A stretch of 30,185 nt of DNA from Hypsibius dujardini (GCA_001579985.1 LRSR01010371.1:1-30185), one strand, 5' to 3'. Positions 9,913 through 23,034 are shown, numbered from the stretch's first letter. A program made the numbers and translations. The notes: generated by a model from the letters alone, not told the origin.

Positions 9913-12614
9913 ATGCAAGATATGCTATTAACTCTGCTTATTGGGGTTAAAATGTGAATAAAAACATTCTTACACCCCACCGGGTATCGATCTCTTCCCC
10001 TCCCCCCCCCCTGGACAACGTTGTTGTCTTTCACAATTCGTTGCAGTATCATCGCAGAAGGATAGGCTGATTTTTTTTCGTGGGATCACATAGCCGTGTA
10101 TAATGCTTTTACGGGCGTGATAGACGCCAATATGGTGGGACGTAGACCATATATATGGTGAGGGTTTATGCTAACAACGTAGTACCTCATTCAAATAAAA
10201 ATTCTTCCGTGCCTGCGCAGCGATAACTACACAAAGTACTGGTATGTATGTATGTGTGCAGTTAGCGCCTAAAGACTTGGTATTTCGGAGACAAAAAGGA
10301 TGAGATTTTAACTGCTCGTTAACACCGTAGTACATATCAACGGCTTCGCTCCACCTAAAGCACACGACCCCGACCCAGATAAATACCTCCCTCTCTCGTA
10401 AGGAAGGCAAACACACGCGAAAAACCGCAGTTTTTGAGTGCCTGCCACTAAACTTTTCATATCCCATGTGGTGGTTTATAAATTATTCATTAAAACTGCG
10501 CTCGTCGTCACATCTCACAAGGTGTCCTTTGTCGTCTCACTCGATTTCGCGCCTAGGTGAATAAGACAAATGCCTTCACGCCTGCTTAGTTATACTTCAT
10601 CATCCAGCCCAAAACACAAACACGCATTCCCAGCAACACTCCTGCAGACCCGAAAGGAACATCTAGAACTAGCTAGAGCTCCCTCTGGATTCTTTCCCAA
10701 AAATTAATCCCCATTAAGATCACGCACTCGACATCACCAACACGTCCACCTATTACGGGATGAGAAAGGGAGAGAGCGAGAGGTCACCGCTGATCGCTTT
10801 CCCTTAAATTTGTCAACAAAACGAAGCTATATCCGTCTTCTAATTCGACTAATGCGTCTCGGCTCTACCGCTCCTTTTCTCGTGTGGATCAAGGTCTAAA
10901 AGATTTTTCTAATCCCCCACTGAGGGTTCGCTCCGTGCTTTCCGCGGGTCTCGGTGAGTCTTTTATGGTAATCTACCCCACTCCAAGCGAAAGAGCCGAG
11001 CACGAGGGGTCGTTTTACAGGAACCCAAACTCGCTGTTCGGGGTCTCTGTTAATACGTATATACTCTAAGATTACTCGGGAACCTAAAAAAATCTTTCAG
11101 GCAGTTACATTATCTATACGTGCCACTCACAAGAAAGCCTGCGGGGGGAGGCAACCTATAAGGGTAATAATATAGCAGCCCGCGTCAGGGGGAGAGACAG
11201 GAGGGAGGGAGGGGATGATTTGGGGGAAAGAGGATTAGTAGACAATATGTGAAAAAACTATCGTCCCTCTTTACTATATAGTGGAGCTCGCGTGCGCTCT
11301 CTTTTTCTCGGGCTAGTGCGCCAATTAACAAATCTCCCAGCCCCCCTCCCCTCTCCCGAGAATATGTCTCACAATGCCAGACGTCCAGTCGGTATATAAC
11401 ACGAGGGTTATACATGTTTGTAAATATGCGTGTGATCGGATTTCAATTGACGCGCAGCAGCCAGCCAGCAGTATAATTTACCGTAGGGAACTGCTGCTGC
11501 GTAGAAGAGCCCCGCCCTGTTTACTTTGTGTGATAGACAGGAGTACACAGGAGACCAGCTATGTGGAAAAACAATCTTGGATCTTTACGAAGCAACAACC
11601 TGTGAAGTATTAAAATCATTAGTGAAAATTTTGTTGGATATGTAACGGAGAATTTCTTAAAAATGTGGTATTCATATTGCGAAAGATTGTCTTGTCAGCC
11701 TTTGGTGAAAAAGCTTGTGGGCCTAACCTTTGCTAAGCAAAAATGAGACCCAAAATGACGACCTATCATAAGTTTGCCGGTCGGGCCAGATTGTGAACAT
11801 TATGTTGTTGTTGAGATTTTAAGCCACTGTTTTACTACGTTAACTTCTTTAGTGTGTGCTCAGTCGAAGATATTTTCCCGTTCTTCTTAACGTACTTGAT
11901 TGTCACAAATGGATTCTTTTCTTCGCATTCATTTTTCCCGGTTTAGAACCTGAGAAAAATACTTAAACTATGTGTTTCATCCCAGGACAGGTTCCTCACA
12001 CTCACCAAGTTAGCAAACTTGCTAACCGAAGGTTTTTAGTTTAGCCGCTTTAGTGACCAAGTCTTCTACTGCAGTTTAGTCCTAGCCAAATTAGCTACCT
12101 ACTTTTCAATATAAGTATTGTTTAGCTGTTCACACTTCAATCCTTACAAACATTTTAGTTAATGCTAGGTCTTACGGAAATTAACAAATTAGTGACTTAG
12201 CCGTTGTTTTGTTTTATTTTAGTTTAATTTAGTCTATCCCTCATTATCTCGTTCCAAGAGCCCTCTCTAGCACACTACCAGTCGTAAGTATTCTACACTT
12301 CGTACATCCTGACAAGGCATGAAGGTTTTTTGTGCTTCCCCCGGAACAACCGTAGTACGTCGTGGAACGGTTTGTACGGGTACACCCGGTTTCCACGTTG
12401 AGTCTTCCAACGGCCATACGCAAGACCTCTATTAATGGCCCCCCGTTAGTGATACTACCAGCTAAGTACATATTGGTGGGACGACCCGCCGCCAAATCGC
12501 TCATTGTGCAGAGAGCGTATCCAATAGTGCCATATCACTCTCCCCTTAAACAAAGTAGAGTACCAGCATATTAATTCACCTTCTCCCCTCTCTCTCCCTC
12601 TTTTTCTTCGCTGC

Positions 12615-12618
<4 letters not shown>

Positions 12619-12646
<28 letters not shown>
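12619..12646. repeat. (CA)n microsatellite
   Basis: About 14 uninterrupted CA units. Confidence 0.9.
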
Positions 12647-12650
<4 letters not shown>

Positions 12651-13003
12651 CTTCCTGCGTGTCGTCTTCGCATTTCACGCGGAGAAAAACTTCACAGATA
12701 ATTTAATGATGATCCTGATACAAATATACAAAGCGAGCCCCTAATCAAGTCGACTGACGGTTTTTCTGCTCGGCAGTTAATTGGATTCGCATGCCTACGT
12801 GCAATGTGGATGGCTGGCTATGTGCGGTCTGTTTCCGGGTGAATAACTGGGAGCGGTATTCGGTGCTATACTACACACACTATACGATGTGTTAACACGG
12901 TCTGCTTGATGAGGTCCTTGATCACGGTGTGGTTTGTGACGCACGCTTGACAGACCGACTGATTGAGGGAGTGAGGGGATATATAATATTTCCGTCTCCT
13001 GCC

Positions 13004-16000
13004 ATGGATTTCAGTAGTAGCGGTAATTACGAGGATGATGTTGATCTGGAAGCGCCGCTAACGATGGAGGAGTTACATCTGTCTCGGCAGTGGGGCCTGT
13101 TGGACAGACTCAATGGTAACTTATGGAATGACAGCGGCAGCGGCACCGGCAACGACAACTATTTGTGGGAGAACACGAGCATGCTGATCAACGGGATCGG
13201 CGCGGGTTCGGTCAGCGAGACGGACGGTCGGAGGGCCCTGCAGTGGTATCCGGCGAGCTACCGCATCCTTGGCACCATCATGCAGACGACCATCTTCTTT
13301 ATCGGCTTCTTTGGGAATGTGATGATTTGCGTGGTGGTGAGAAAAACGAAAAGCCTGCACACGCCGACCTATTGTTACCTCGTAAGTGGCGGTTTCTTTA
13401 ACGAGCGCGCGCGCACGGTGGTGGGGGCACAGACACAGAGAGACACAGACACAAATACAGACACAGACACAGACACAGACACAGACACAGACACAGACAC
13501 AGACACAGACACAGACACAGACACAGACACAGGATCGGTACAGACAAAGACATATACAGAGTCACGTTAAGAGAGGCAGTGTCTTCATGCCAAGTTGAGC
13601 CAGCAAAACGGCGGCAAAATTAGCCACAGGCATGGTTCAGGCAACAGGCATAGTTCGGACATACAAAAACAGCGGAACAGTCCCACACGTGAGGCAGCAT
13701 ATCACTATAGCGTGCAACAGTCGAAACTGAAATATATTCCATCGAGGGTCGACCTATACTCTATCCGTCGCACTTTTTCACCCCACGCTACGAAGCGGGT
13801 CCTTCACTAACAAGTTTATCTGGTCGGCAATAGACAGTGACGGGCCGCTTATTTGATTTTTCCTCCTGACATTTCGCCCTCTTCGTGGGTTTTTTATCCT
13901 ATTTCTTTTCACGCCAAAATGTGAATAATCCAAATAATCGATCCCCCAACTTTCCCCTCAAACAGAAATACTAGCAAAAGATACAGGTTTTTCATATACG
14001 AGTGACCCAATCGGACAGTCCAGTCATCCGATGCGACAGACTTTATCTGTAGGCCATCTTGCATCTAAATTAAGTGATTCAATTTTCAATTTTCGACCGG
14101 ATAAATCCATAGATCTAAACATCCTTTTTGCTTCAGTAACGGCTGAGCGCTTTATTAATCTGTTTATGAATTATATCCGGCCATTCTTCGAAGATGCAGT
14201 ATACAAAAAACAATTTAAAAATGACATCTCTGCGCAACACCCAAGACCCCAGAGCGACAGGCCATTTCCGCTAAACCGCACTATCTGAATTATCCGTAAA
14301 CCACTTTACCATATGCTCTACTTCAAGCCATAGCCCCACCAATGTTTCAGAGGAAAACTGAATAATTAAATAAATTTTACTTGGTCACGGCAATTTGAGC
14401 ATGTAATAGGCCGAAACAGTCGCACATACTGCAAAAAAGTTCTTGTCTTACTCAGTTAAAAATTATTTATCAACCACACTCAAGTTCATCGCCGCCTAAA
14501 TGAGATGGGGGAACCCTGAGAAGAGTGTCGGATGTCGCTACTCCTGCCACACACCCACCGCCACACTTGTGTACGGTGTCCTACACACACATTCAAAACT
14601 CTAATCCGCTAATATGTCAGGAATTGACTTTTTCTTTCGAAATTTCCGCGACCGCGTGTGTGGGTACTGTGTATGTGGTCAACAAAACAGAAGGCTTACG
14701 GCTCTCTTTTTGTCCCATCCCCGATCGACATACAAGTGCGGGTACAATTTTCACGCACCACTAGGTCATAGGGTAGTGCTTGATCAGGCGGAAAAAAATA
14801 AAAGCAGTTTAATTAATTAAGCATGTTATACATTGTGCTGGTGATAATGTGGTCTCTGTGTCCCATGTCTGTGTGTCTGTCTGTTTGTTTGTTTGTTTGT
14901 TTGTTTTTCCGTTTGTCTGTCTATCTGTCGGCATGCCTGCCTCCTTGTCTGACTGTGTTGATGGCTACCTGGCGACTCATACAACTCTCCCCTTAAATCA
15001 CTCAATTAGCGGGGGACTCGCGGGGATCCCTAAAGCATTATTCGTAGTATCACTTTGCTGCGCGCATAGATGTGATGGCGTTAGCGGTACCGACGACGGA
15101 ACATCCGGGCTTTATAACAGAATCTTTTTTATATTAATATTCATGGCCATCCATTCATGCCATTAAGGTGGGGCTGTGGTATATAAGCAGACATAGGTCG
15201 AGGACATTTTAAGACGCAGACCTGGCAAATTAGGCGGTAAATAAGATACACATCGTGGCGTAGTTAAGAATAAACAGTGAGAACGTGGCTCTAGGATTAT
15301 GTCTCTTCTTCGGGCTTGTGTTTAATACTATTCTATCTGATATGCAAATTCGCATGAACCGATTTTGTGGAAGTTGAAAACGATATGGGTAAGACCATAG
15401 TTATCGGTTAAGATGTTTGTGGTTTTTCTATTTAATGACTTACTGATTAGCTAAGCGTATGGTACAGTACAGATTGCCCAAAGATCTGTATTTGCCCAAA
15501 GGATGGATTTGTGTAACGGATCTCTCGATATATTCATTCGATGTTGTCGCGATTACGTTTATGGTGTTATTGAGCGCAGTATAGCTACAGGGAATAAGAA
15601 AGGGGCACGAAAATTACAAGTTGCACGCACGAGCGCGACCGGATGCTAGTCGATATATAGTACTGGTAGTACTGCTTAGTCGAGTCCAGGCAATCGATGC
15701 AGACATAAAAGCAATAGCCGCCCTAAGATGTGCATGTACAGGGATAAGCATAAAAACAGGCTGACGTAGACTTGAGAACCAATATAAACACAGACTCAGA
15801 CACAGACACAGACACAGACACAGACACAGACACAGACACAGACACAGACACAGACACAGACACAGATACAGACACAGACACAGATACAGACACAGACAAG
15901 ATTGATAGAGTTAAGCGCATGTTTATAAAAGGAGCTCCCGAGAAGAACACACTCGGCCAAAATGAAATGCCTTGGACCAGGGAGCATCATGACCGTCACA

Positions 16001-19000
16001 ATATCGCCTTCCTCGCCAATTCACAACCCACAAAAGACGAACATCGGAGTCCACGTTTTGTTTAAAAATAATAAGTAGGGTCTACTCTATAACATCACAT
16101 ACCACGCAGCATCAACCAACCATGCTATATGGAACTAATACTGTATATTCCATGACACACACACTCCAACTGATCGCTCTCCATGCCTCAAAATCCCTCC
16201 GTCCACTTCCGCATTCGCTCACGTTCTATCTTTCTCATGCCCTCTATCCTCTCTCGTTTCAGGTTTCACTGGCTGTGGCTGACATCTTGCTGGTCTCCAT
16301 AACCATTCCGGAAGCCATCATCTCCTACCACCTCGCCAGCAGACAATGGATCTTCGGCAAGGCAGGATGCGTCATAAGTACGTTCTGCAGCTTTCTCGCG
16401 ATCAATGCCGGTTCTATCAGGTACGCACGTCCATCCGTCCGTCGTTCGTCCGCCCGTCCGTCTATTCGTCCATTCGTCCCTCTGTCCTTTCCTTCGTCCG
16501 TCCAACCGTCCGTCCTCCTGTACGTCTGTTCTTCCACCGCTTCATTCGTTTGTCTGTCTGTCGGTGAGGCCATCAATTGATCGGTCCGTTCGCCCGTCCG
16601 TTTGTCTTTTTCGGTTCACAGCTGCACCCATACGTTGCACACGCTGTTTCGCACGTGCGAAAAGTCTTTATTTTACGTGAGATTTCTCTCACGCACATGC
16701 GCCGGAAGGGTCGCTCAAGGGTGATTGCAATGAAAAACTAAAGGAAGAACTTCCGGCACCGAGTCTTTCCCGAAATTAATTGCGTCTCCTTGTACATAAC
16801 AGCGGCCAACTAGGTTCTGCGTATGAGGGACGTTTTAACAATAAACGAGAGCTCACACTAACCAATCCCTAATCTGGCGTGTTCTCTGTCTCTCTCTCTT
16901 TGCAGCATCCTGGCATTCACGGTTGAACGGTAAGCTTAGCAAAAAATGTCCCCGGAAAGGATAATGGAGTAAATTGACTAATGCCGACCACACTATAACG
17001 AATAGACTTGAGAGTAGCTTGATTGAATTGTGCGTCCGCTCTCTCGCACTCACTCTTTTTCTCTTGGAAAGGTAAGTTACATTATGCCAAGGCAAACACA
17101 TTGACTTCCTAAGTTTCTTCGAGTCGTTCCGACTGTTTTATGATCACGGTGAGAAGAGGATAAAATTAATCAAAAGAACCTTTTATGTGCATAGGTCAGG
17201 GATGGGAAGTTTGTGGTTGAGAAAGAAAGTTTGCAAAGAGTTTGATGGGACTGACGGCTCAGGAGTCCAGGATCATCGTTTCGAACCCGAGAATCATTGT
17301 AACTTATCTATATTAAACCGCTGGATTTCCGTTGAAAGTAATATATATTAGAACATTAAAGCGTCATCGATAAAATTCTTGTTCATTCCATTAATCAGAC
17401 GTATGACAAAATGTCGCACATTATCTCCTACGGATCGAATTGTCTTCATTTACTATACAGGTGTATATGTATATGTATACAGTATACATTATATATAAAT
17501 ATTTAAGCGAATATTTTTTCCTTCCACTCTGTTGTTGAAATCAAAATGAATGTGATCGACCATCATTCCTCACCCTATATACTGTTAGAACAAGCTCGCA
17601 AAAAAAATTTTATCGGTTATATATTTCGTCGGTACTTTTTCGCGCGTCAGACATTAAAGAAAAGTGTCGAGTTGAGGACTGCTGTTTAGAAGTGTCTACC
17701 ATATAACCCCTCAAGGATTGAAATACCACAGCAATAACTCAATGTACACATGAGAGAACGACATTGTTGTATATTATTGTAGCTATCATGACGTGAGCTG
17801 CGTCGTGTGAATGAGTATCGCCCTCTCGGAGCATCATTTGAAACATGTTTATGCTAATGATGTGGGGGCCGACGCCTCTCATTGACCGCTTGTTTCTCAA
17901 GTGTCTGTAAAAAGGTGTACTTTCCGTTCAGTAAACAACAATTGCGTAGAGAGAATTGACCACGGTTCTCAAGTCAGTTTTCTATTTACGATTCGCTACT
18001 CGTAAACTGTTTACTCTGATCCCTTGGCGCCCAGTCCTGTGTGGCTGATTGTACGAGCAAAAGATCGACTGATCCATCACCCGTCATCAAGTGCTCAATG
18101 CCTGCCATAGTTCAAAGGGCAGCACTATAGTATAGAGGAAAAAACAATTAACACCGATGCGCGAACATGTCAAGTGCGGCCGAGGATCACGCGTGAAGAG
18201 GAGAATTACGCTAATGGGCGTGGATGAGTGGGCTCTGATCGCGCGGGACCCAATGACGTATGTGTATGTGTGAGATCGAGGTTAAGCCCCCAAGGCCATC
18301 CGGGAGTAGTACTTTTACTATACGAGGGGCACGCCAAAAGTCTTGGCACTTGGTCATTTATATCGCGACCAGAAAGTGCGTTCCAGTTCTGGTATTGTAA
18401 GTATTTAGATCAGCAACTTCTGCACTATTTCTGAAAGTTTTGTTGGATTACGGCCAAAAGCATAGAAAGGGAAGAATTTTTTAAGCGGTGAGAAGTCGAC
18501 CACAATGTAAAACGTGAACTATGTTCAGCGGCTCACACGCGTCCCAGCTATTCCATGGCGAATGCTCAGACTATTCTCCTTGTTGACTTAAACAGCTTAA
18601 TCAAAGAGCTAATTAATACAGTTGAGATGAAAAGATTCTGACAAGGCTAAGAAAAGGTATGGTCGACGGGTCGAACCGTGCGACATGAAATCATGTGGAC
18701 TGTATCAACTCTTCTTGATTGATTGATTGTTGTCTTCAACAGGGTGTTGGCTTTTGTTCTAGCCACTGTCCACACCAATCTACTTTCTGATTTTTTTGCG
18801 GAGTGCAGCAACCGGCTGTAGGAGAAGTGTCTCTTGTCTCATTCAGTAGCGAAATTCTGTTTGTCTGCACATAAGTTCATTTAAAACAGCTTAATATGCG
18901 GCTGCATTAGTACTGAGAAGTGTATCTTCCAAAAGGAATTCCCTGCATGCCGGTCCGTGAAACTCGGATTTACTGCTCATGAGGTCATGATCTTAGTACC

Positions 19001-22000
19001 TATATGTTGAGTGATTTGAAAAGCAATCGCTTGGTGCAGACTGCAGAGTAAATGACCGAGTACCAAGACTTTTGAAGTGCCCCTCGTAGTACCGTATGCA
19101 AAGTTGACGGGTTGGTGGATGTTTTGTTTTGATCGATCAAGAAAGTATCGAGGTATATGACATCTCTGCCTCTAGTGACGCGGGAATAGTCTGTAGATCA
19201 GCTGTCATATGTGTGTAGTAGAACAAAATGTCAGTAAGGGCATTTACCGTAGTACATCTGGCAAATTGAAAAATAATTTCTTACCGTGTCTATGTAGTTA
19301 ATGACCCTAAATGATTGGTCTTTGGGGCAACAGTTCTCTTTTTTTATTGTATTTTTATGATCTACTTACAAAATAGCAATCCCGGATAACCGCAGCTGAT
19401 AATAAAGTGTCGGAAGCCATCAGTGTCGAACTTACTTGTCGGTTACGTTAAGTGTCGGTTACGCTATTGTTTGGCTGTGAGGAGCTATTCACAGGTTACG
19501 GCAACGCCTCTTGCTCAAGGTTTGCACCAAAAATGTTTAAAAAAGTTAAAGCTTTAACTGATGCAGAACAAAACATTTGATAAGGCTAAAGTATACTCTC
19601 ATGCACGCGCCGGGGATAAATCAGGCGGTAAAGGTATTAACCAATAATGGGACCAGCGAGAAACTTTGTAATATTTTTGTTTTTGTGTTTAACGTCAATC
19701 ATTAGAACTAAATGACCTCATCGGTGATCAGGTTTTGGGGCTTTCCAATAATTTCACAGTTTCCTACAAATAGTCGTAAAAGACTAACAAATAAATTAAC
19801 AGATAGATGTTCACCGCATTACACTGTATAAAACGTACTTGATTCGAACTGTATTGAACAGAACTTTGAGAAACAAAAGTTCACTGACTGATTATTGTAA
19901 ATTTATTCAGGAGGTGAAATTGCCAGACGAACAAAATGTATTAAGAACAGGATCAGATCTTTAAGCAACACCAATTTGGGGAATATTTTTTATTTGAAAA
20001 AGAAGGGTTTTAATTATCCAAAAACAATTCCCGGGGTGTATCCAGTTATTTTTTACCAGGGCGGGTGTATATTTGCAGGTACATTGCCATCTGTCATCCG
20101 ATGCTGGCCCAGAAAGTCTGCACCATCTCGCGGGCGCGCAAAATCATCGCGGCGACGTGGTTGATTGTGGGGATCTGGAGCTGCCAGTGGTTCTACACGT
20201 CCACCAGCAAGCCCCTCATCGAGGCCACCGAGCCTCCCATGGAGCAGTGTGCCTACCGACTGGAGCGCAGCGGCTACGCGGCTGTCTTCATGGTCGACTT
20301 TGTTCTCTTCTACGCAATCCCCCTGCTCATCTCCGTGGTCCTGTATACCCGCATGGGCTTTGTCCTCTACCGCAGTGTCCGCGTCATGCGGATGAACGCC
20401 CACCATCAACCTCACCGCAAGGTACCCGCGGCAATATAAAGCAGAAAAAAAGTGCAACGACTTCATTTCAAATCGGCTCAATTCTAATTCGATTTGTCCT
20501 TTCTTATTTCATTTTAGATTTGTGTGATTTGATGATGGATTGAGTTTAATTGCTTTACGGGTTTTAGTTTTTTGTTTTTACATTTTTTACAATTGTTTTT
20601 CGTTTTTAGGGGTTTTTGTTATTTACGGGTTTACGAATTTTGTCCACTAAGATGATTTATTTGTACACTCATAAAGAGATTCTTTCAATTTTAAGGTCAA
20701 AAATTTTAAGTTAAGTTTAGTTGCGTAAATTTTCGGTAAATTTATCCCACCTACTTAATGGATTAACAAAATAGTTCTACCTGAACGAGTAGTTCAATCA
20801 AAATAGATAAGAAAATAGCAGAATAAATCCACATCAGGGAATTAAATCAACTAGCAAAGACAAAATGACAAATGAAGATCTGAATTTGATTTAATTAATT
20901 ATTTTTATTTGCGTTAAAGAAATATAACTTAATGTTTCGAGTGTTTTTTTGTTGTTGCATATTAAGGCGCCACTGGAATCGGGCATGACCCTGTCCAACT
21001 GCAGCAACTGGTCCTCCAACGGCTCCTCCAACGGGAAGCCGGCCAGTCTGGCCAAGCGGATCTTCATCCGTCGGCAAGTCCGCGAGACGGAGAGCGACTC
21101 GGTGGAGAGTAGTTCCTGCCTCAACACGACCATCAACAACAGCTCGGTCAACGAGAGCCAGGGCATAAGTATAATGGGCCAGCAGCCAGACCATCTGCAG
21201 AACGTGATGAAGTCGCGCTGCCAGGTGGTCAAGATGCTGGTGATTGTGGTGGTGTGCTTTGCGGTGCTGTGGCTGCCGTATCGCGCCCTCCTCGTGCACA
21301 ACTCCATCGCCGCGAAGCCTTACCTCGGCTTGTGGTACATGCTATTCGCCAAAACTGCTGTGGTAAGGGATGCGACCGTTTTTGTGTTGGCAGCTTCTGG
21401 AATCAGCAATGGTCTTTGAGCTTAGTTCGAGGAATCTGGTCTATATTTCAGCCTAGTTTTCCGCTCTGTTCATGCCTCGGCCATGTTCAGCAAGCCTCGC
21501 TTAGGGTCATTACAAGTCGGAACCAGGACCCCTCATTGCATGGCCAGGGGGTGGGCAAAGGGGTTCAATCTAAAAAAAAACAATTGCTGCACAAGAATTA
21601 TCAAATTCAAACCATCATCAATATTTTTGTTGCGCAGGAAAAACGAATTTATTTTCCTATCTCTAAATTTTTAGGCTGAACTGTTTGGTAGCGTGTTTGT
21701 TTCAGCGAATTGCACAGAAATTTAAAAGTTAATAATCCGTAGCGATGTCCATTACATTTCATATTCGTGATTGGCAGGATAATGAGACTTCGCATTTATT
21801 ATTACATGTTTAGGGGGTCAGTTTCTTTGTGACACAAATAAAACCCTCGCCTTCCGCTGTTTCCTACCACATTCTGTCTTGAATTGCATCGAACTGGACT
21901 GCAAGAACCTATTAATCTTCAGAAACCCTCCCTGACTAAGATATATCTCGCATCTCTGTTGAGCACGCAAGACACTTAATTGTCATTTGATCATCTTGCA

Positions 22001-22971
22001 GTACATCAACAGTGCCATCAACCCATTCCTCTACACCGTCCTCAGTCACAAGTTCCGTGCCGCCTTTTTTCGCATCATCTGCTTCTGGAAATACCAAAAA
22101 AGTTAGTATATGTGCATTTCCCATCCATCCATCCATCCTTCGAAAAATAAAAAGGAGGAGGACTCCTTGTCTTCACTACTAGTATCCTTGTACGACTATT
22201 TATACGACCATAGTCTCGGTCCACAACTTCTGGTTTTTGGAAATAGTTTTTTGTCGACGAAATTTTCTATCAAAATTTATTTCTCTCAGTGACTTTGGAG
22301 TTATTACAACCAATTCAAATATTGGCAGTGCTCGATTGAAGTCACTGTGTTACACACATAGTAAGATGGCATACGATCTTTTTCCCCTTCGAAATTTTTA
22401 GTCAAGGTCTAAATCCTTTAAGCTAAAGCCATAACCTTGGCCTATTTTTGGGTTTTCTGCCTGAATTCCGAGAACTCCGTGTTTTTTGTCGGGTGAATCC
22501 AATTTTTTTACAACAAAAAAACGGATCTAATTTTAGATAAATATAAAATACTGCAGTCACGAATTCCGATTTTATTTTTTATTTAGAAGAAAAGCGTAAC
22601 TTTTCGCTACTTCAATTAACATGTTTAATATACCTATATGAGGAGCCTTTACCAAAACAAAATTGTTTCTGTTTCGTCCACCAGAGCGCAACCAACCCCG
22701 TATGTCGTACTCCATGACAAACATGTCGCTACGCGGCGGCGGCGGCGGCGGCAGCCAAGTCAACGGCACCATGAGCATGCGTTTCCAGCAGTCCCGCACC
22801 CTCCAAAGCCTTTTTCAAGCCACCTTCAAGGAGCACCCATCCAGCGGCAATCCCATACTCAACGGTAGGCATCAACATCGCGGATCGTCGTTGCACAGTT
22901 CGTTGCAGTCGCCGACCAGTCAAAGGGACTTTAACGCTGAGTTCATTGACCAACAGAGTATCCTACCCTAA
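13004..22971 (+). CDS. TRHR-like: Thyrotropin-releasing-hormone-receptor-like GPCR (7 exons, 561 aa)
   Basis: Exons 13004-13381, 16263-16420, 16906-16929, 20079-20421, 20967-21362, 22002-22101, 22685-22971 (1686 coding bases, frame kept at all six GT-AG introns). Start chosen at GCCATGG 13004; an in-frame ATG at 12929 lacks that context. N-tail sequons N42 and N57; TM1 about 86-112 (N105); LAVAD with D133; C162 and C244 for the TM3-ECL2 disulfide; ERY 186-188; W214 in TM4; P268 in TM5; LWLPYR 402-407 in TM6; NSAINPFLY 436-444 in TM7. The stretches TPTYCYLVSLAVAD, AFTVERYIAICHP and YINSAINP closely match vertebrate TRHR. Expected to couple a pGlu-type or related neuropeptide to Gq; ligand and coupling are inferred. 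ICL3 is long and Asn/Ser-rich (302-380). The C-tail has Cys460, a Gly6 run and Ser-rich sequence. The last exon is followed by AATAAA at 23035. Confidence 0.93.
13429..13532. repeat. (ACAGAC)n array just inside intron 1
   Basis: About 16 hexamer units with few interruptions, starting about 48 nt after the exon 1 donor at 13382. Unspliced sequence would read as a Thr-Asp repeat, but the donor gtaagt is strong. Confidence 0.92.
14871..14930. repeat. (TCTG)n/(TTTG)n microsatellite in intron 1
   Basis: TCTG units, then about six TTTG units, then TCTG/TCTA units. Confidence 0.85.
15784..15899. repeat. Second (ACAGAC)n array in the same intron
   Basis: About 19 hexamer units in the same orientation as the array at 13429-13532, with a few ACAGAT variants. 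It lies 364 bp before exon 2. Confidence 0.92.
16428..16615. repeat. (CGTC)n-rich tract at the start of intron 2
   Basis: Degenerate CCGT/TCGT/CTGT tetramers starting about 8 nt after the donor of exon 2 (16421), making the start of the intron strongly pyrimidine-rich on the transcribed strand. Confidence 0.8.
18323..19086. mobile_element. Mariner/Tc1-like non-autonomous element in TRHR-like intron 3
   Basis: Inverted ends of about 44 bp: left CGAGGGGCACGCCAAAAG then TCTTGGCACTTGGTCATTTA; right, reverse-complemented, CGAGGGGCACTTCAAAAG then TCTTGGTACTCGGTCATTTA. Both ends are flanked by TA, the Tc1/mariner target duplication. The 764-bp element has no intact transposase ORF in any frame. Confidence 0.8.
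21488..21570 (+). repeat. Dispersed repeat copy D in TRHR-like intron 5
   Basis: AGCCTCGCTTAGGGTCATTA then CAAGTCGGAACCAGGACCCC and GGCCAGGGGGTGGGCAAAGG; the most complete copy of the family seen at 9178, 9593 and 9843. Confidence 0.65.
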
Positions 22972-23034
22972 AGGGTTCCCTTGAGGGGGGGGGGGTGAAC
23001 GATATGTGGCGGAACCACCAAGGCACAATCCTAT

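Larger units (their letters stand above)
6660..13003. other. Gene-poor intergenic region
   Basis: No multi-exon gene could be assembled on either strand. Contents: foldback elements (7.4-7.9 kb), a dispersed GTCGGAACCAGGACCCC repeat family (9.2-9.9 kb), a C-homopolymer near 9997-10011, a (CA)n tract at 12619-12646, and scattered short ORFs without domain features. The part just before 13004 presumably includes the promoter and 5' UTR of the TRH-receptor-like gene; no convincing core promoter seen. Confidence 0.5.

Noticed and set aside
12929-13570. 213-residue ORF ending in a long Thr-Asp repeat
   Set aside because: It is exon 1 of the TRHR-like gene read through a strong donor (CTC/gtaagt at 13381/13382) into the (ACAGAC)n microsatellite. 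The next exon resumes TM2 in phase.
15772-16065. ORFs of Thr-Asp or Val-Ser/Cys repeats
   Set aside because: Direct translation of the (ACAGAC)n microsatellite inside intron 1.
17215-17300. tRNA-like TTTCGAACCC B-box
   Set aside because: No matching acceptor stem or anticodon arm could be drawn around it.
20053-20481. 142-residue antisense ORF opposite TRHR-like exon 4
   Set aside because: Shadow of a GC-rich coding exon; no domain and no splice support.
20895-21307. Antisense ORFs of 134-138 residues opposite TRHR-like exon 5
   Set aside because: Shadows of the coding exon; His-rich composition is a by-product of the opposite strand.
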